From: JAGOUU01 sp964609155
Lineage (GTDB): Bacteria; Pseudomonadota; Gammaproteobacteria; JAGOUU01
DNA: 32,333 nt
Assembly: GCA_964609155.1 (NCBI GenBank)
Contig: CAZSRF010000028.1
Coordinates: 1 to 32,333 of the forward strand
Reading direction: 5' to 3'
Position 1 is the stretch's first letter. Every line of letters starts with the position of its first letter. A program made the position numbers and the translations under genes. Under the pieces are notes generated by a model. It did not search any database and had not been told where the DNA came from. It was given only the letters and a program-made list of their open reading frames with translations. Below are positions 1-8,617 of the stretch, piece after piece.

Positions 1-46
1 AGTTTTTGCGGTTGCAATTGTGGCCGTTATAGGTCTGTGAAAATCG

Positions 47-241
47 GTGTTTAATGAAGATGGTGCTTGCATAAGAAATGATAACGCTGCAGAAAATATA
101 GATATTTTAAGAAAATGGACTTTAAATGCGTTAAGCAGAGTGAAACAAAAACCTGAACAGTCCATAAAAAGCATAATGAGAAAAAACTCTATGTCGATCA
201 AGCAGTTGATGGGTAATGTCAAGAAAATTTTTCATGCGTAG
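47..241 (+). pseudogene. C-terminal remnant of an ISAs1/H-repeat family transposase
   Basis: The 64 codons encode a peptide whose first part, NEDGACIRNDNAAEN, matches the characteristic end of ISAs1-family (H-repeat associated) DDE transposases, where the motif reads roughly NEDxxRIRxGNAAE followed by a helical, basic stretch ending the protein. Here the helical basic stretch is also present (LRKWTLNALSRVKQ). The frame opens with GTG, but this codon most likely encodes the Val that precedes Phe-Asn-Glu-Asp in the family, so it is not a real start; an in-frame TGA lies at 38-40 and the catalytic DDE core is absent. I see no intact terminal inverted repeats. It is therefore a decayed fragment of an insertion sequence, probably not expressed. 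Family assignment rests on recalled motif similarity. Confidence 0.7.
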
Positions 242-497
242 GCCCTGCCTGTTCTAGCAAGAGGCATTGCAGACTTGCCTCCTACACTTTTGGACCGTCT
301 ATCTACCCAACCTCAGTTACATCCGTAGAAACAAGAATGCTTAGTGCCATTAAAGCCTGGAACTAAACGTTCTAAAGCGGTTTGCCATGGTATGACATTT
401 TCCAACAGGTTCCACAAAGATTCCACAAGTCTTAAGGTGTTCTTAATCTAAGTAACTTACAATTTAGGTTATTCTAGTTAGATTAGGAATATGAGAT
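242..497. other. Intergenic stretch after the transposase remnant
   Basis: This 256-bp stretch holds no gene I can support. In the frame of the transposase remnant the only stops before about position 450 are TAG codons at 239-241 and 326-328, so it may be further decayed coding sequence from an old element or gene. The last 60 bases are AT-rich and should contain the promoter of the following gene; AGGA at 485-488 is its likely ribosome binding site. Confidence 0.4.
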
Positions 498-2705
498 ATG
501 CCAAAGTATTTAGAACCTCCTTTTGGAGTCATAGTTGAAACTTGGGGAACTTCAACAGATACTTCCAGTAGTGGTATGAAGCATTATTACGATACAAAAT
601 TATTTGGTGGAGATGTGGGGCATGCTGGTTTAGGATTAAGATTGCCACTAGATCAAATAAGTTTGGTTAAAAAGTATTGTGGTAAAGGCAGAGAGCACAG
701 AACCCCTATTCCATGCGAGATCAAAACTGATGCAACAACCGGAAAACAATATATAGAAGTTAGATTTAGTTGGTGGGAAGCAGGACTTAGTTCAAGTTTA
801 GCTGAGGACCGAGGTGCTGAACGAACTAAACACGATGTTACAAAACACAGTGATCAAAAAGATTTAGAAGAAATATATGTCGAGGGAGAGTTAGGTGATA
901 AAAAAATTAAACTTGCTCCTGTCGGCGTAGTTGAAGGTATTGATGATACTGAGTTAACAGAATATTTACAATTGTATGTAGAGCAAGAGAAATTACGTTT
1001 GGATATAAAAGCTCTTGATTTCCTAATTAACAAATATCACCCGAATGGATTAGACACGAGTAAGACTGTCAAAGCGTCTAAAGCCAGTAAATCACATATT
1101 AAAAATTTATTAGGCTCTGATCTACCAAAAGAGTTTCTTGTCAAGTCAAAGTTTACCAGGGAAGATTGTAATGAAATTAATAGAGTAGCTAATGAAAAAC
1201 TTCGTATTCTTATTGAAAAACAAAAAAACATATCTAAACTAATCGGATTAAGGACTCAAGAACTAAGTGTCAAAGATGCTGATATTCACGAATTAGAGCA
1301 GAAGATCGCTTATTTTGAATCTATAATTGCACAATCTTCTGCCAAGACTTACGTTAGTTCTGTTCTTGGAGGTTACACTAAAAATGCAGCCTTAAAGGAA
1401 AAGCAGCATTTAGAAGAGAAGAAGAAATTGTTTTTAGCAGTTAAACAAAAATTAGCAAATGAAAAGGAAAGACATTTGCTACTTGGCGTAAGAGAAGATG
1501 CAAGTGTGCATCTACCAATAGGTGAAGATGGCATGGATGTAGAAGCAATGCTTAAAGAAATGCGTGAGATAGCTGATAATGAAAGATTTGATTTGAAGTT
1601 TATGAATTGCTCTGCTGTTTCATTAAGAATATTAAGTGCTGGAGCGCCTAGAAACTTAAAGGATGTAGCCAATCTCAGAGCTTGGGGGTTTTTTGCTAAT
1701 CCACAAAAAGTATTTAATACATCTGAATACTTTCGCAAAGCGTTCAATGGGGAGCTTTCTGTTCATGATAAAATAACGACAGGTGATCTTTTAGGGATTG
1801 ATCGTCTAGTAGGTTTTGTTATTAGAGGCTATGTTAAAGCCATGCAAAAAGATGAGGCTGAGCATGCTAAGCAAAATATATCAGCAGATGATAGTCATAA
1901 AAAAATTACTCTAAATAAAATAGGTGCAGTATTAATCGGACTATTTATAGCGCCAATAGTTGCGATATTATATATATTAAAACATTTACTACGACCTAGT
2001 TTATTTATTAAAGACTGTGCGAGTTTATTAAATTGGGTATTCGAAAACAACTCAGTGTTATTCAAGTTAATATTTACAGCTGCGTTAGTCCCTGCAATTA
2101 TTATGCATTTGATACCAGCTATGTTAGAACAGACAATATATGGAATATTTAGCCTTTTTTATGCAATTATTACTGGAATAAGCAATATATTCAAAACTAA
2201 GGTATCGATTGAAGCTAAAAACCTTGACAAGCTAGAGACAGATAGCATTTGTGCAGAAATTTGTCAGCCTAATGATGACTACCAGTCTTTATTAACGACT
2301 GAGGATTTGGCTGTCGACGATTCTGAGCAGGAAGAACCCTCTGCAGCCGATATACACCATATGGATATTTCAGCTGTTCCTGTTGTTGCACCAAGTTACG
2401 AAAGACTAACAGCTGTTGTTTTTGAACAATATCAGAAAGATGAAAGATTTAGCCAAGCAAATGTTGAGCGAGTAGCTACTTTTGTTGCTGAAGATGCTCT
2501 TGAGGCTATTAATGGTAGAGTTGATTCTCCGGCAGCAGAGATGTCACAAGATCATATTACGCGTGCAATTGGATGGATGTATGCTCAAATGCAAGATGAA
2601 GCGTCCTCTGATGAAGCAGTAGGAGAACCACAAAAAGTAGTTATACCAGAAGCTCATAAAGAACCGAACCTCTTTATGCGTGCTTGTGGCTTAGTATGTT
2701 TTTAG
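498..2705 (+). CDS. Large membrane protein with a putative permuted papain-like hydrolase domain (effector-like)
   Basis: I do not recognise this 735-residue protein by name. Its N-terminal domain has GGDVGHAGLGL (His42) followed by FSWWEAG (90-96), and much later FDLKFMNCSAVSLRILSAG with Asn370-Cys371. A leading Gly-His-Ala and a trailing Asn-Cys-Ser are the order of catalytic His and Cys in circularly permuted papain-like (NlpC/P60-, LRAT- and PPPDE-like) hydrolases, so I infer a thiol hydrolase whose two halves are separated by about 300 residues. That insert is charged and helical, with coiled-coil character around 150-330. Three hydrophobic segments follow at about 473-495, 520-541 and 543-563, then an acidic tail and a C-terminal CGLVCF. 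No signal peptide is visible. The gene stands alone between an IS remnant and convergent guaC. The architecture resembles type IV-secreted effectors of Legionellales, but no homologue was identified. Confidence 0.6.
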   Translation: MPKYLEPPFGVIVETWGTSTDTSSSGMKHYYDTKLFGGDVGHAGLGLRLPLDQISLVKKYCGKGREHRTPIPCEIKTDATTGKQYIEVRFSWWEAGLSSSLAEDRGAERTKHDVTKHSDQKDLEEIYVEGELGDKKIKLAPVGVVEGIDDTELTEYLQLYVEQEKLRLDIKALDFLINKYHPNGLDTSKTVKASKASKSHIKNLLGSDLPKEFLVKSKFTREDCNEINRVANEKLRILIEKQKNISKLIGLRTQELSVKDADIHELEQKIAYFESIIAQSSAKTYVSSVLGGYTKNAALKEKQHLEEKKKLFLAVKQKLANEKERHLLLGVREDASVHLPIGEDGMDVEAMLKEMREIADNERFDLKFMNCSAVSLRILSAGAPRNLKDVANLRAWGFFANPQKVFNTSEYFRKAFNGELSVHDKITTGDLLGIDRLVGFVIRGYVKAMQKDEAEHAKQNISADDSHKKITLNKIGAVLIGLFIAPIVAILYILKHLLRPSLFIKDCASLLNWVFENNSVLFKLIFTAALVPAIIMHLIPAMLEQTIYGIFSLFYAIITGISNIFKTKVSIEAKNLDKLETDSICAEICQPNDDYQSLLTTEDLAVDDSEQEEPSAADIHHMDISAVPVVAPSYERLTAVVFEQYQKDERFSQANVERVATFVAEDALEAINGRVDSPAAEMSQDHITRAIGWMYAQMQDEASSDEAVGEPQKVVIPEAHKEPNLFMRACGLVCF

Positions 2706-2751
2706 GAATGAAGCTACACTGGATTGTAATAGCTGTTGCTTTTAATAATAA

Positions 2752-3792
2752 CTATTCATAATTATTAAAGACTTCATTAAGTTGCTGCGATACTCTGATA
2801 AATGTTGTGCATTTACTAAGTTCTTTGAGCTTTCTTGCGCCTACATACGTACAAGCAGAACGCAGGCCGCCTAAGATATCAGAAACTGTCTCAGCAATGG
2901 GACCACGATAGGGGACATCAACAGATTTACCTTCACTTGAACGATAGTCGGCGACTTTGCCATAGTATTTATGCATAGCCTCAGCAGAGGACATACCATA
3001 GAAACGTTTAAATTGCTTACCATGTTTTTCAAAAATATCACCAGAACATTCATCATGACCTGATAACATGCCGCCAAGCATGACGAAATCAGCACCAGCA
3101 GCAAAGGCCTTAATAACATCGCCTGGAACAACGCATCCACCATCGCCACAGACAAGTCCGCCTAAGCCATGTGCAGCATCCGAGCATTCTATAATAGCTG
3201 ATAATTGCGGGTACCCAACACCTGTTTTTTTACGAGTGGTACACACAGAGCCAGGGCCAATACCTACTTTTACAATGTCAGCACCAGATAAAATTAATTG
3301 TTCTGTCATTTCACCCGTGACTACGTTGCCAGCCATAATGACTTTATCTGGGAATTTATCGCGTACTTTAGAAATAAACTTACTAAAATATTCTGAATAG
3401 CCATTGGCTACATCAATACAAATAAATTGAATAGGTAAGCATTCAAGTAATACGCATAGATTCGCATAATCTTCATCTTTAATGCCTGTGCTGATAAACG
3501 AGTAGTTAAGTATTTCAGGTTGCTGGTCAATTAAAGCACGCCATTCTTTTTGTGTAGCAAATTTGTAAATAGCAGTCATTAATCTTTGTTGAGATAACTG
3601 CCTGGCAACAGCAGGTGTGCCGGTATGATCCATATTAGCAGCTATAATGGGAATGCCTTCCCATGATTTATTGGCTGTCTTAAAATGGTATTTTCGAATC
3701 AAGTTGACTTCTGAGCGAGAGGTTAAGGTACTGCGTTTAGGTCTGATTAAAACATCTTTAAAGTCAAGTTTTATTTCATTCTCTATGTACAT
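2752..3792 (-). CDS. guaC: GMP reductase
   Basis: GuaC reductively deaminates GMP to IMP with NADPH, linking guanine salvage to the adenine nucleotide pool in the cytosol. The 346 residues match the family length (347 in E. coli). The protein has the IMPDH/GMPR TIM-barrel signatures: FKDVLIRPKRSTLTSRSEV at 11-29, the catalytic-loop GIGPGSVCTTRKKTGVGYPQ with active-site Cys184, the phosphate-binding GDGGCVVPGDVIKAFAAGAD, and FYGMSS and YRGP near the C-terminus. There is no CBS-domain insert, which separates it from IMP dehydrogenase. The start agrees with the family N-terminus, although no clear Shine-Dalgarno precedes it. It is transcribed divergently from argS and convergent with the 735-residue gene, 46 bp from its stop. 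No riboswitch is visible upstream. Confidence 0.95.
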   Translation of the reverse strand: MYIENEIKLDFKDVLIRPKRSTLTSRSEVNLIRKYHFKTANKSWEGIPIIAANMDHTGTPAVARQLSQQRLMTAIYKFATQKEWRALIDQQPEILNYSFISTGIKDEDYANLCVLLECLPIQFICIDVANGYSEYFSKFISKVRDKFPDKVIMAGNVVTGEMTEQLILSGADIVKVGIGPGSVCTTRKKTGVGYPQLSAIIECSDAAHGLGGLVCGDGGCVVPGDVIKAFAAGADFVMLGGMLSGHDECSGDIFEKHGKQFKRFYGMSSAEAMHKYYGKVADYRSSEGKSVDVPYRGPIAETVSDILGGLRSACTYVGARKLKELSKCTTFIRVSQQLNEVFNNYE

Positions 3793-3825
3793 AATGTTAA
3801 ATAAGGGAAGTATTAATGTTGTTAC

Positions 3826-3834
3826 TATATACCA
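3826..3834 (-). promoter_or_regulatory. Candidate extended -10 promoter for guaC
   Basis: On the minus strand this reads TGGTATATA, an extended -10 element (TGn plus TATATA), about 34 bases before the guaC start codon. No good -35 is present, which is usual for extended -10 promoters. A 7-bp inverted repeat (ATTCTTA 3834-3840 and TAAGAAT 3847-3853) lies immediately upstream and could be an operator. Confidence 0.4.
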
Positions 3835-3943
3835 TTCTTAATAAGATAAGAATACTCAAAGATAAGATGACAGTTGTAACGTTGTGATTTGAATGTATAG
3901 CTGATATACCCAATAAGCTAAAAAAATGCTAAAGTAGGGAAAA

Positions 3944-3952
3944 TGGTATAAT
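3944..3952 (+). promoter_or_regulatory. Candidate extended -10 promoter for argS
   Basis: The sequence TGGTATAAT is a perfect -10 hexamer with the TGn extension, located 34 bases before the argS ATG. A consensus -35 is not visible. It mirrors the extended -10 proposed for divergent guaC. It would drive argS and the SPOR-domain gene. Confidence 0.55.
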
Positions 3953-3986
3953 GTTATAGTATCTAAAATATAGGATTTGAATTAAA

Positions 3987-5783
3987 ATGTCGACGGTTCG
4001 TTTACTTGTAAAGTCTTGGGTTGAAGCTGCTCTAAAAGAAATGGAAGTTGATGGTGACTTACAATATTCACTAGAAGAGAGTGCGTCTCAGGAGATTATT
4101 ATAGAAGCACCCAAAGATCCTAGTCACGGTGATTTTGCGACAAATTATGCTTTAATGGCTGCTAAAAAAGCCAAAACTAACCCTAGGGTATTAGCAGAAA
4201 AGTTAATTGCAAAATTACAAGACAATGAGTTTATAACAAAAATTGAAATAGCTGGTCCTGGATTTATTAATTTTTTTCTTTCGCCAAATGTTTTCTATGG
4301 AATATTAACAGATATTAATAAACTTAAAGAAAATTATGGTAAATCAGAAATAGGAAAACAACAAAAAGTTCACCTAGAATTTGTTTCTTCGAATCCAACT
4401 GGGCCCCTACATGTTGGACATGGTAGGCATGGTGCTTTTGGTTCTTGTGTAGCTAATTTACTTGAGCATGTAGGCTTTAAAGTTTTTAAAGAGTACTATA
4501 TCAATGACGCTGGTCGTCAAATGCAGATTTTAGCTTTAAGCTTATGGCTAAGATGTTTGGAATTAAAAGATTATAAGATTTATTTTCCTACCAAATGTTA
4601 CCAGGGTGACTATGTAAAAGACATCGCACAAGAGGCATTATTAGAGTCAGTTTTAGCTGTTGGTTTATTGAATAACGCTGTGGAACAGTATACTGCTCTG
4701 GTTCAAAAAATTAGTTTAAACGATGATGCTGATAATGGTGATAGCTATGTTGATCAAAGTATTGCTGCAGCAAAAAAAGTACTAGGAGAATTAGTATTTA
4801 AAAAATATCTAATATTTGTTTGTGATAATGTTCTAAAAGATATTAGAGAAGATTTAGCTGAGTTTGGTGTAGAATTCGATAGCTGGTATTCAGAAGCTAA
4901 AATGATTGAAACTGGAGCTATTCCTAAGACGATAGACTATCTTAAATCCAAAAATTATTTATACGAGAAAGATGGAGCTTTGTGGTTTAAGACATCTGAG
5001 TTTGGTGATGAAAAGGATCGGGTTTTAATTCGCTCAAATGGTGAGAATACATATTTTGCTCCTGATATAGCCTATCATTTGAGTAAACTTGAGCGTGGAT
5101 ACGATACTATTGTAGATATCTTAGGATCCGATCATCATGGGTATATCCCTAGGCTAAGAGCTTGTCTGCGGGCTTTTAATAAACCTGATGATAAATTTGT
5201 GACAAAGTTGGTTCAGTTTGTTGATTTATATCGGGGTGAGCAAAAAGTACCTATGTCTACTAGAACTGGAAGTTTTGTTACTTTACGTGAGTTACGTACG
5301 GAAGTAGGTAACGATGCAGCTAGATTTTTTTATGTCATGCGTAAAGTGGATCAATTAATTGATTTTGATATAGAACTTGCAAAATCCAAATCTAATGAAA
5401 ACCCTGTGTATTATATACAATACGCTCATGCAAGAATTTGTAGTATTTTTAGACAGCTAGCAGAAAAAAACTATAGCTTTGATAAGCCTGTAGATTTGAG
5501 TAGTCTTAATGCATTAACAGAGGTAGGCGAGATAGAAATCTTAAAACACTTGAGTACTTATAAAGACATTATTGAAGTATCAGCGCAAGCATATGAGCCT
5601 CATAGGGTTGTGCAGTATGTAAAAGAATTGGCTCATTTGTTTCATAAATATTATAATTCATGCATTATCCTTGCTGATGATAAGTTACTACGTAATGCTA
5701 GGTTGTATTTAATATTGGCAGTCAAACAGATTATCTTTAATGCGTTAACTCTGTTAGGTATTTCAAGCCCAGAAAAAATGTAG
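3987..5783 (+). CDS. argS: Arginyl-tRNA synthetase
   Basis: ArgS charges tRNA-Arg with arginine in an ATP-dependent, tRNA-requiring reaction in the cytosol. The 598-residue protein shows the N-terminal Add-1 domain (about 1-110, with SHGDFATNYA), the class I nucleotide-binding signature SSNPTGPLHVGHGR (HIGH-type motif at 142-147), the conserved YINDAGRQM segment (171-179), the catalytic-domain region around SDHHGYIPRL (381-390), and MSTRTG at 423-428 where other class I enzymes have KMSKS. The C-terminal helical anticodon-binding (DALR) domain follows from about 470. An AGGA at 3972-3975 precedes the ATG. The gene is followed after 9 bp by the SPOR-domain gene, an order common in gammaproteobacteria (argS-ftsN-hslVU). 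Confidence 0.97.
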   Translation: MSTVRLLVKSWVEAALKEMEVDGDLQYSLEESASQEIIIEAPKDPSHGDFATNYALMAAKKAKTNPRVLAEKLIAKLQDNEFITKIEIAGPGFINFFLSPNVFYGILTDINKLKENYGKSEIGKQQKVHLEFVSSNPTGPLHVGHGRHGAFGSCVANLLEHVGFKVFKEYYINDAGRQMQILALSLWLRCLELKDYKIYFPTKCYQGDYVKDIAQEALLESVLAVGLLNNAVEQYTALVQKISLNDDADNGDSYVDQSIAAAKKVLGELVFKKYLIFVCDNVLKDIREDLAEFGVEFDSWYSEAKMIETGAIPKTIDYLKSKNYLYEKDGALWFKTSEFGDEKDRVLIRSNGENTYFAPDIAYHLSKLERGYDTIVDILGSDHHGYIPRLRACLRAFNKPDDKFVTKLVQFVDLYRGEQKVPMSTRTGSFVTLRELRTEVGNDAARFFYVMRKVDQLIDFDIELAKSKSNENPVYYIQYAHARICSIFRQLAEKNYSFDKPVDLSSLNALTEVGEIEILKHLSTYKDIIEVSAQAYEPHRVVQYVKELAHLFHKYYNSCIILADDKLLRNARLYLILAVKQIIFNALTLLGISSPEKM

Positions 5784-5792
5784 GTAAAAACG

Positions 5793-6599
5793 ATGGCAAT
5801 AAAGGACTACGCAAATAAAAAACGCAGAAAAGTAAGTAATAGGACATCAAGATACTATTCTGATAGAGCTGCCTCAAATATTTTAAGAGCAAATCGAAGT
5901 AACGGTGGTAGAGGGGGCAGTATGATGTCTAGTCCTTTATTTACAATGGTTATTTTTATTAGCATTATTTTTGGTGGAGCTATTTTATATCTGGAATATT
6001 TTCAAGATATAGCGGATAACTTGTTAAAATCAGTAAATAGTTCTAAACACGCTAAAACAGCGCAAAAAAAATCAGCTCCATTAAAACCTATTGTTACAGC
6101 AGAAAAGAAAATTCCAAAGTTTGAGTTTTATCATACGCTACCTAAAATGTCAGTAGCGTCAAATAAGATAACAAATCCTGTGCCATCAAGCCCTATGCCT
6201 GTGGTTTCCCATGTACCATCAAAGCCTACTATTGATTTGCAAGTTGATAAGCCCCAGGAACAGATACCTAATTCTCTTGCCAAATATGAAATTGACTCTA
6301 TCCCTGAGTTGTTACAGCAGCAAGAGAAATCAAAAAGTACTCCTACGCCTACGATAAAAAAGGAACAATATTTTTTACAAATTGCCTCATTTAAAAATAT
6401 TAAAGATGCTGAGGCATTGAAAGCAAAATTAATTTTAGCTGGCTTTACCGTGAGTATACAGAGTGCCAAATTACCAAATGGCCAAGTTTGGTATCGCGTT
6501 AAAAGCAATAAAATTCAAAATATTGAGTTAGCCTTAAACTTACATTCTCAGCTAAAAATTCATCAAATAGAATCAATTATACTAACTGAAAAAGGTTAA
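5793..6599 (+). CDS. ftsN: SPOR-domain cell-division protein, FtsN-like
   Basis: This 268-residue protein has the FtsN layout: a short basic cytoplasmic N-terminus (1-45, rich in Lys/Arg), a single membrane segment at about 48-68, a Pro/Lys/Ser-rich periplasmic linker (90-190), and a C-terminal SPOR domain (191-263, beginning QYFLQIASFKNIKDAEALKAK). SPOR domains bind denuded glycan strands of septal peptidoglycan, and FtsN triggers septal cell-wall synthesis. The divisome-activating short helix in the linker cannot be defined with confidence. The start lies 9 bp after the argS stop and the AGG of its ribosome binding site overlaps that stop (TAGGTAAAAACG-ATG), indicating co-transcription and possible translational coupling. 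The name rests on domain layout and position; it could be another SPOR protein. Confidence 0.8.
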   Translation: MAIKDYANKKRRKVSNRTSRYYSDRAASNILRANRSNGGRGGSMMSSPLFTMVIFISIIFGGAILYLEYFQDIADNLLKSVNSSKHAKTAQKKSAPLKPIVTAEKKIPKFEFYHTLPKMSVASNKITNPVPSSPMPVVSHVPSKPTIDLQVDKPQEQIPNSLAKYEIDSIPELLQQQEKSKSTPTPTIKKEQYFLQIASFKNIKDAEALKAKLILAGFTVSIQSAKLPNGQVWYRVKSNKIQNIELALNLHSQLKIHQIESIILTEKG

Positions 6600-6612
6600 G
6601 TGTTGTTTTAGA

Positions 6613-6640
6613 CTTGAAAATAAGATATTTACTACCATAT
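6613..6640 (+). promoter_or_regulatory. Heat-shock (sigma-32 type) promoter of hslVU
   Basis: CTTGAAA at 6613-6619 is a perfect sigma-32 -35 element. After a 13-bp spacer comes TACCATAT (6633-6640), which matches 6 of 8 positions of the sigma-32 -10 consensus CCCCATnT. It ends 35 bases before the hslV start. E. coli hslVU is a known sigma-32 operon, which supports the call. Confidence 0.65.
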
Positions 6641-6675
6641 TACATTACACAATTTAAGTTAGGGGGAGATATAAA

Positions 6676-7212
6676 GTGGAACAATATCGTGGTACTACTA
6701 TTTTGTCAGTTCGTCGAGGTAACAAAGTTGCACTTGGTGGTGATGGACAAGTGTCTTTAGGTCATACAGTAATGAAAGGTAATGCCCGTAAAGTACGAAG
6801 ATTGTATAAAGATAAAGTTATAGCTGGTTTTGCTGGTGGTACAGCGGATGCATTTACTTTGTTTGAACGTTTTGAGGCTAAATTAGAAAAACATCAAGGT
6901 AATTTAGTTAAGTCTGCTGTTGAATTAGCTAAAGATTGGCGGACAGATAAAATATTACGTCGGTTAGAAGCTATGCTCGCTGTGTCTAATGAAACAGATA
7001 GCTTGATTATAAGTGGCAATGGTGATGTGATTGAGCCAGAGGATGGTATCATGGCTATAGGCTCTGGCGGTGCTTATGCCAAAGCAGCTGCTAAGGCTTT
7101 ACTAGATAACACTGATTTATCACCCATGGAAATTGTAAAAAAAAGTTTAGACATAGCAGCCAGTATTTGTGTTTATACAAATCACCATCTGACTATTGAA
7201 AATTTGGATTGA
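6676..7212 (+). CDS. hslV: HslV, proteolytic subunit of the HslUV protease
   Basis: HslV forms the double-hexamer peptidase chamber that degrades proteins unfolded by HslU in the cytosol. The 178 residues match the family closely: GTTILSVRRG, LGGDGQVSLGHTVMKGNARKVRRLY, KVIAGFAGGTADAFTLFERFE, KDWRTDKILRRLEA, AIGSGG and YTNHHLTIE. The catalytic residue should be the first Thr of Thr-Thr-Ile, here Thr7, so a six-residue propeptide (MEQYRG) must be removed; E. coli HslV loses only its Met. I chose the GTG start at 6676 because a strong AGGGGGAG (6661-6668) lies 7 bases upstream and no other start fits. It sits 32 bp upstream of hslU, with a candidate heat-shock promoter in front. Confidence 0.97.
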   Translation: MEQYRGTTILSVRRGNKVALGGDGQVSLGHTVMKGNARKVRRLYKDKVIAGFAGGTADAFTLFERFEAKLEKHQGNLVKSAVELAKDWRTDKILRRLEAMLAVSNETDSLIISGNGDVIEPEDGIMAIGSGGAYAKAAAKALLDNTDLSPMEIVKKSLDIAASICVYTNHHLTIENLD

Positions 7213-7244
7213 TTAAGATTGATTAAAGACATAGAGAGGTAATT

Positions 7245-8588
7245 ATGTCATCGATGACCCCAAGAGAAATAGTCGAAGAGTTAGATCGTAATGTCGTAGG
7301 GCAAAATGATGCTAAAAGGGCGGTTGCTGTTGCGTTACGTAATAGATGGCGGCGGATGCAGGTGGATAAAAAATTGAGACCTGAAATAACACCTAAAAAT
7401 ATTCTTATGATTGGACCAACAGGGGTGGGTAAAACGGAAATTGCTCGGAGATTAGCGGTGATCGCTAAAGCGCCATTTATTAAAGTCGAGGCGACAAAAT
7501 TTACTGAAGTAGGGTATGTTGGTCGTGATGTTGAACAGATGGTGCGAGAGTTAGTTGATGCTTCAGTTAAGATGACGAGAGAGATTGAGCTTGAGAAAGT
7601 AAAGTTCAGGGCAGAGGAAGCAGCAGAAGATCGATTGCTCGATGTTTTATTACCACCTGCCAGAGGAGTTTATCAATCAGGGTCTGATGAACCACATAAA
7701 AAAGAAGAATCATCTGCTCGCCAGACCTTCAGACAACGTCTTCGTGATGGAGAGCTTGATGATAAAGAAATTGAGGTTGATATAGCGGTGAGCAATAAAA
7801 ATATTGAGATCATGGCACCGCCAGGCATGGAGGACATGACCAATCAATTACAAGGTCTATTACAAGGCATATCTGGCGAGAGAAAGCAGAAGCGTAAAAT
7901 GCCTATTGCGCTTGCTCGTAAAAAAATTATTGAGGAAGAATCTGCAAAGCTTATTAATGAAGAAGATATAAAAAATAATGCCTTATATAACGCTGAGCAA
8001 TCTGGAATTATTTTTATAGATGAAATAGATAAGATTTGTTCAAGAGGTGGTCATAGTTCTGGTGCTGATGTATCAAGAGAAGGTGTACAGCGTGATTTAT
8101 TGCCAATTATTGAAGGCAGTACTGTGAATACTAAATATGGTTCTGTCCGTACTGATCATATGTTATTTATAGCCTCTGGTGCATTTATGCTTGCAAAACC
8201 GTCTGATTTAATACCAGAGCTGCAAGGTAGGTTGCCTATTAGGGTAGAGCTAAAAAGCTTAAGCGCTGAAGATTTTGAGCGTATCTTAAAAGATACTACT
8301 GCTTCTCTAACCAAACAGTACAAAGCATTGTTAGCCACAGAGGGGGTTAGTGTTGACTTTACAGAAGATGGTATTAAAAAAATAGCTAATGTTGCTTGGC
8401 AGGTTAATGAGAGTACAGAAAATATTGGTGCGCGCAGACTATCTACAGTAATGGAAAGATTGTTTGATGATCTGTCTTTTAATGCAAGTGATCGCAGTGG
8501 TGAACATGTTGTAATTGATGAAGGCTTTGTAGGGGAACATTTTACAGAAATTACCAAAGATGAAGACTTAACTAGATATATTTTATAA
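7245..8588 (+). CDS. hslU: HslU, ATPase subunit of the HslUV protease
   Basis: HslU is the AAA+ unfoldase that recognises substrates and feeds them into HslV. The 447-residue protein has the N-terminal MTPREIVEELDRNVVGQ and RNRWRRMQ segments, Walker A GPTGVGKT at 57-64, the pore-loop region KFTEVGYVGRDVE, a charged I domain (about 110-240), Walker B GIIFIDEIDK, and the sensor-2 region NIGARRLSTVMERL. It ends EDLTRYIL, the C-terminal tail that docks in HslV. Length and all motifs are normal. GAGAGG just upstream of the ATG is the ribosome binding site. It follows hslV by 32 bp and both should be expressed from the candidate heat-shock promoter at 6613-6640. Confidence 0.98.
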   Translation: MSSMTPREIVEELDRNVVGQNDAKRAVAVALRNRWRRMQVDKKLRPEITPKNILMIGPTGVGKTEIARRLAVIAKAPFIKVEATKFTEVGYVGRDVEQMVRELVDASVKMTREIELEKVKFRAEEAAEDRLLDVLLPPARGVYQSGSDEPHKKEESSARQTFRQRLRDGELDDKEIEVDIAVSNKNIEIMAPPGMEDMTNQLQGLLQGISGERKQKRKMPIALARKKIIEEESAKLINEEDIKNNALYNAEQSGIIFIDEIDKICSRGGHSSGADVSREGVQRDLLPIIEGSTVNTKYGSVRTDHMLFIASGAFMLAKPSDLIPELQGRLPIRVELKSLSAEDFERILKDTTASLTKQYKALLATEGVSVDFTEDGIKKIANVAWQVNESTENIGARRLSTVMERLFDDLSFNASDRSGEHVVIDEGFVGEHFTEITKDEDLTRYIL

Positions 8589-8617
8589 AAAAACAAAATT
8601 AATAGATATCAATATAA

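Noticed and set aside
2..40. C-terminus of a hydrophobic protein (VFAVAIVAVIGL) reading into the window
   Set aside because: Only 12 codons before a TGA, too little to support a gene; it may also be part of the decayed element.
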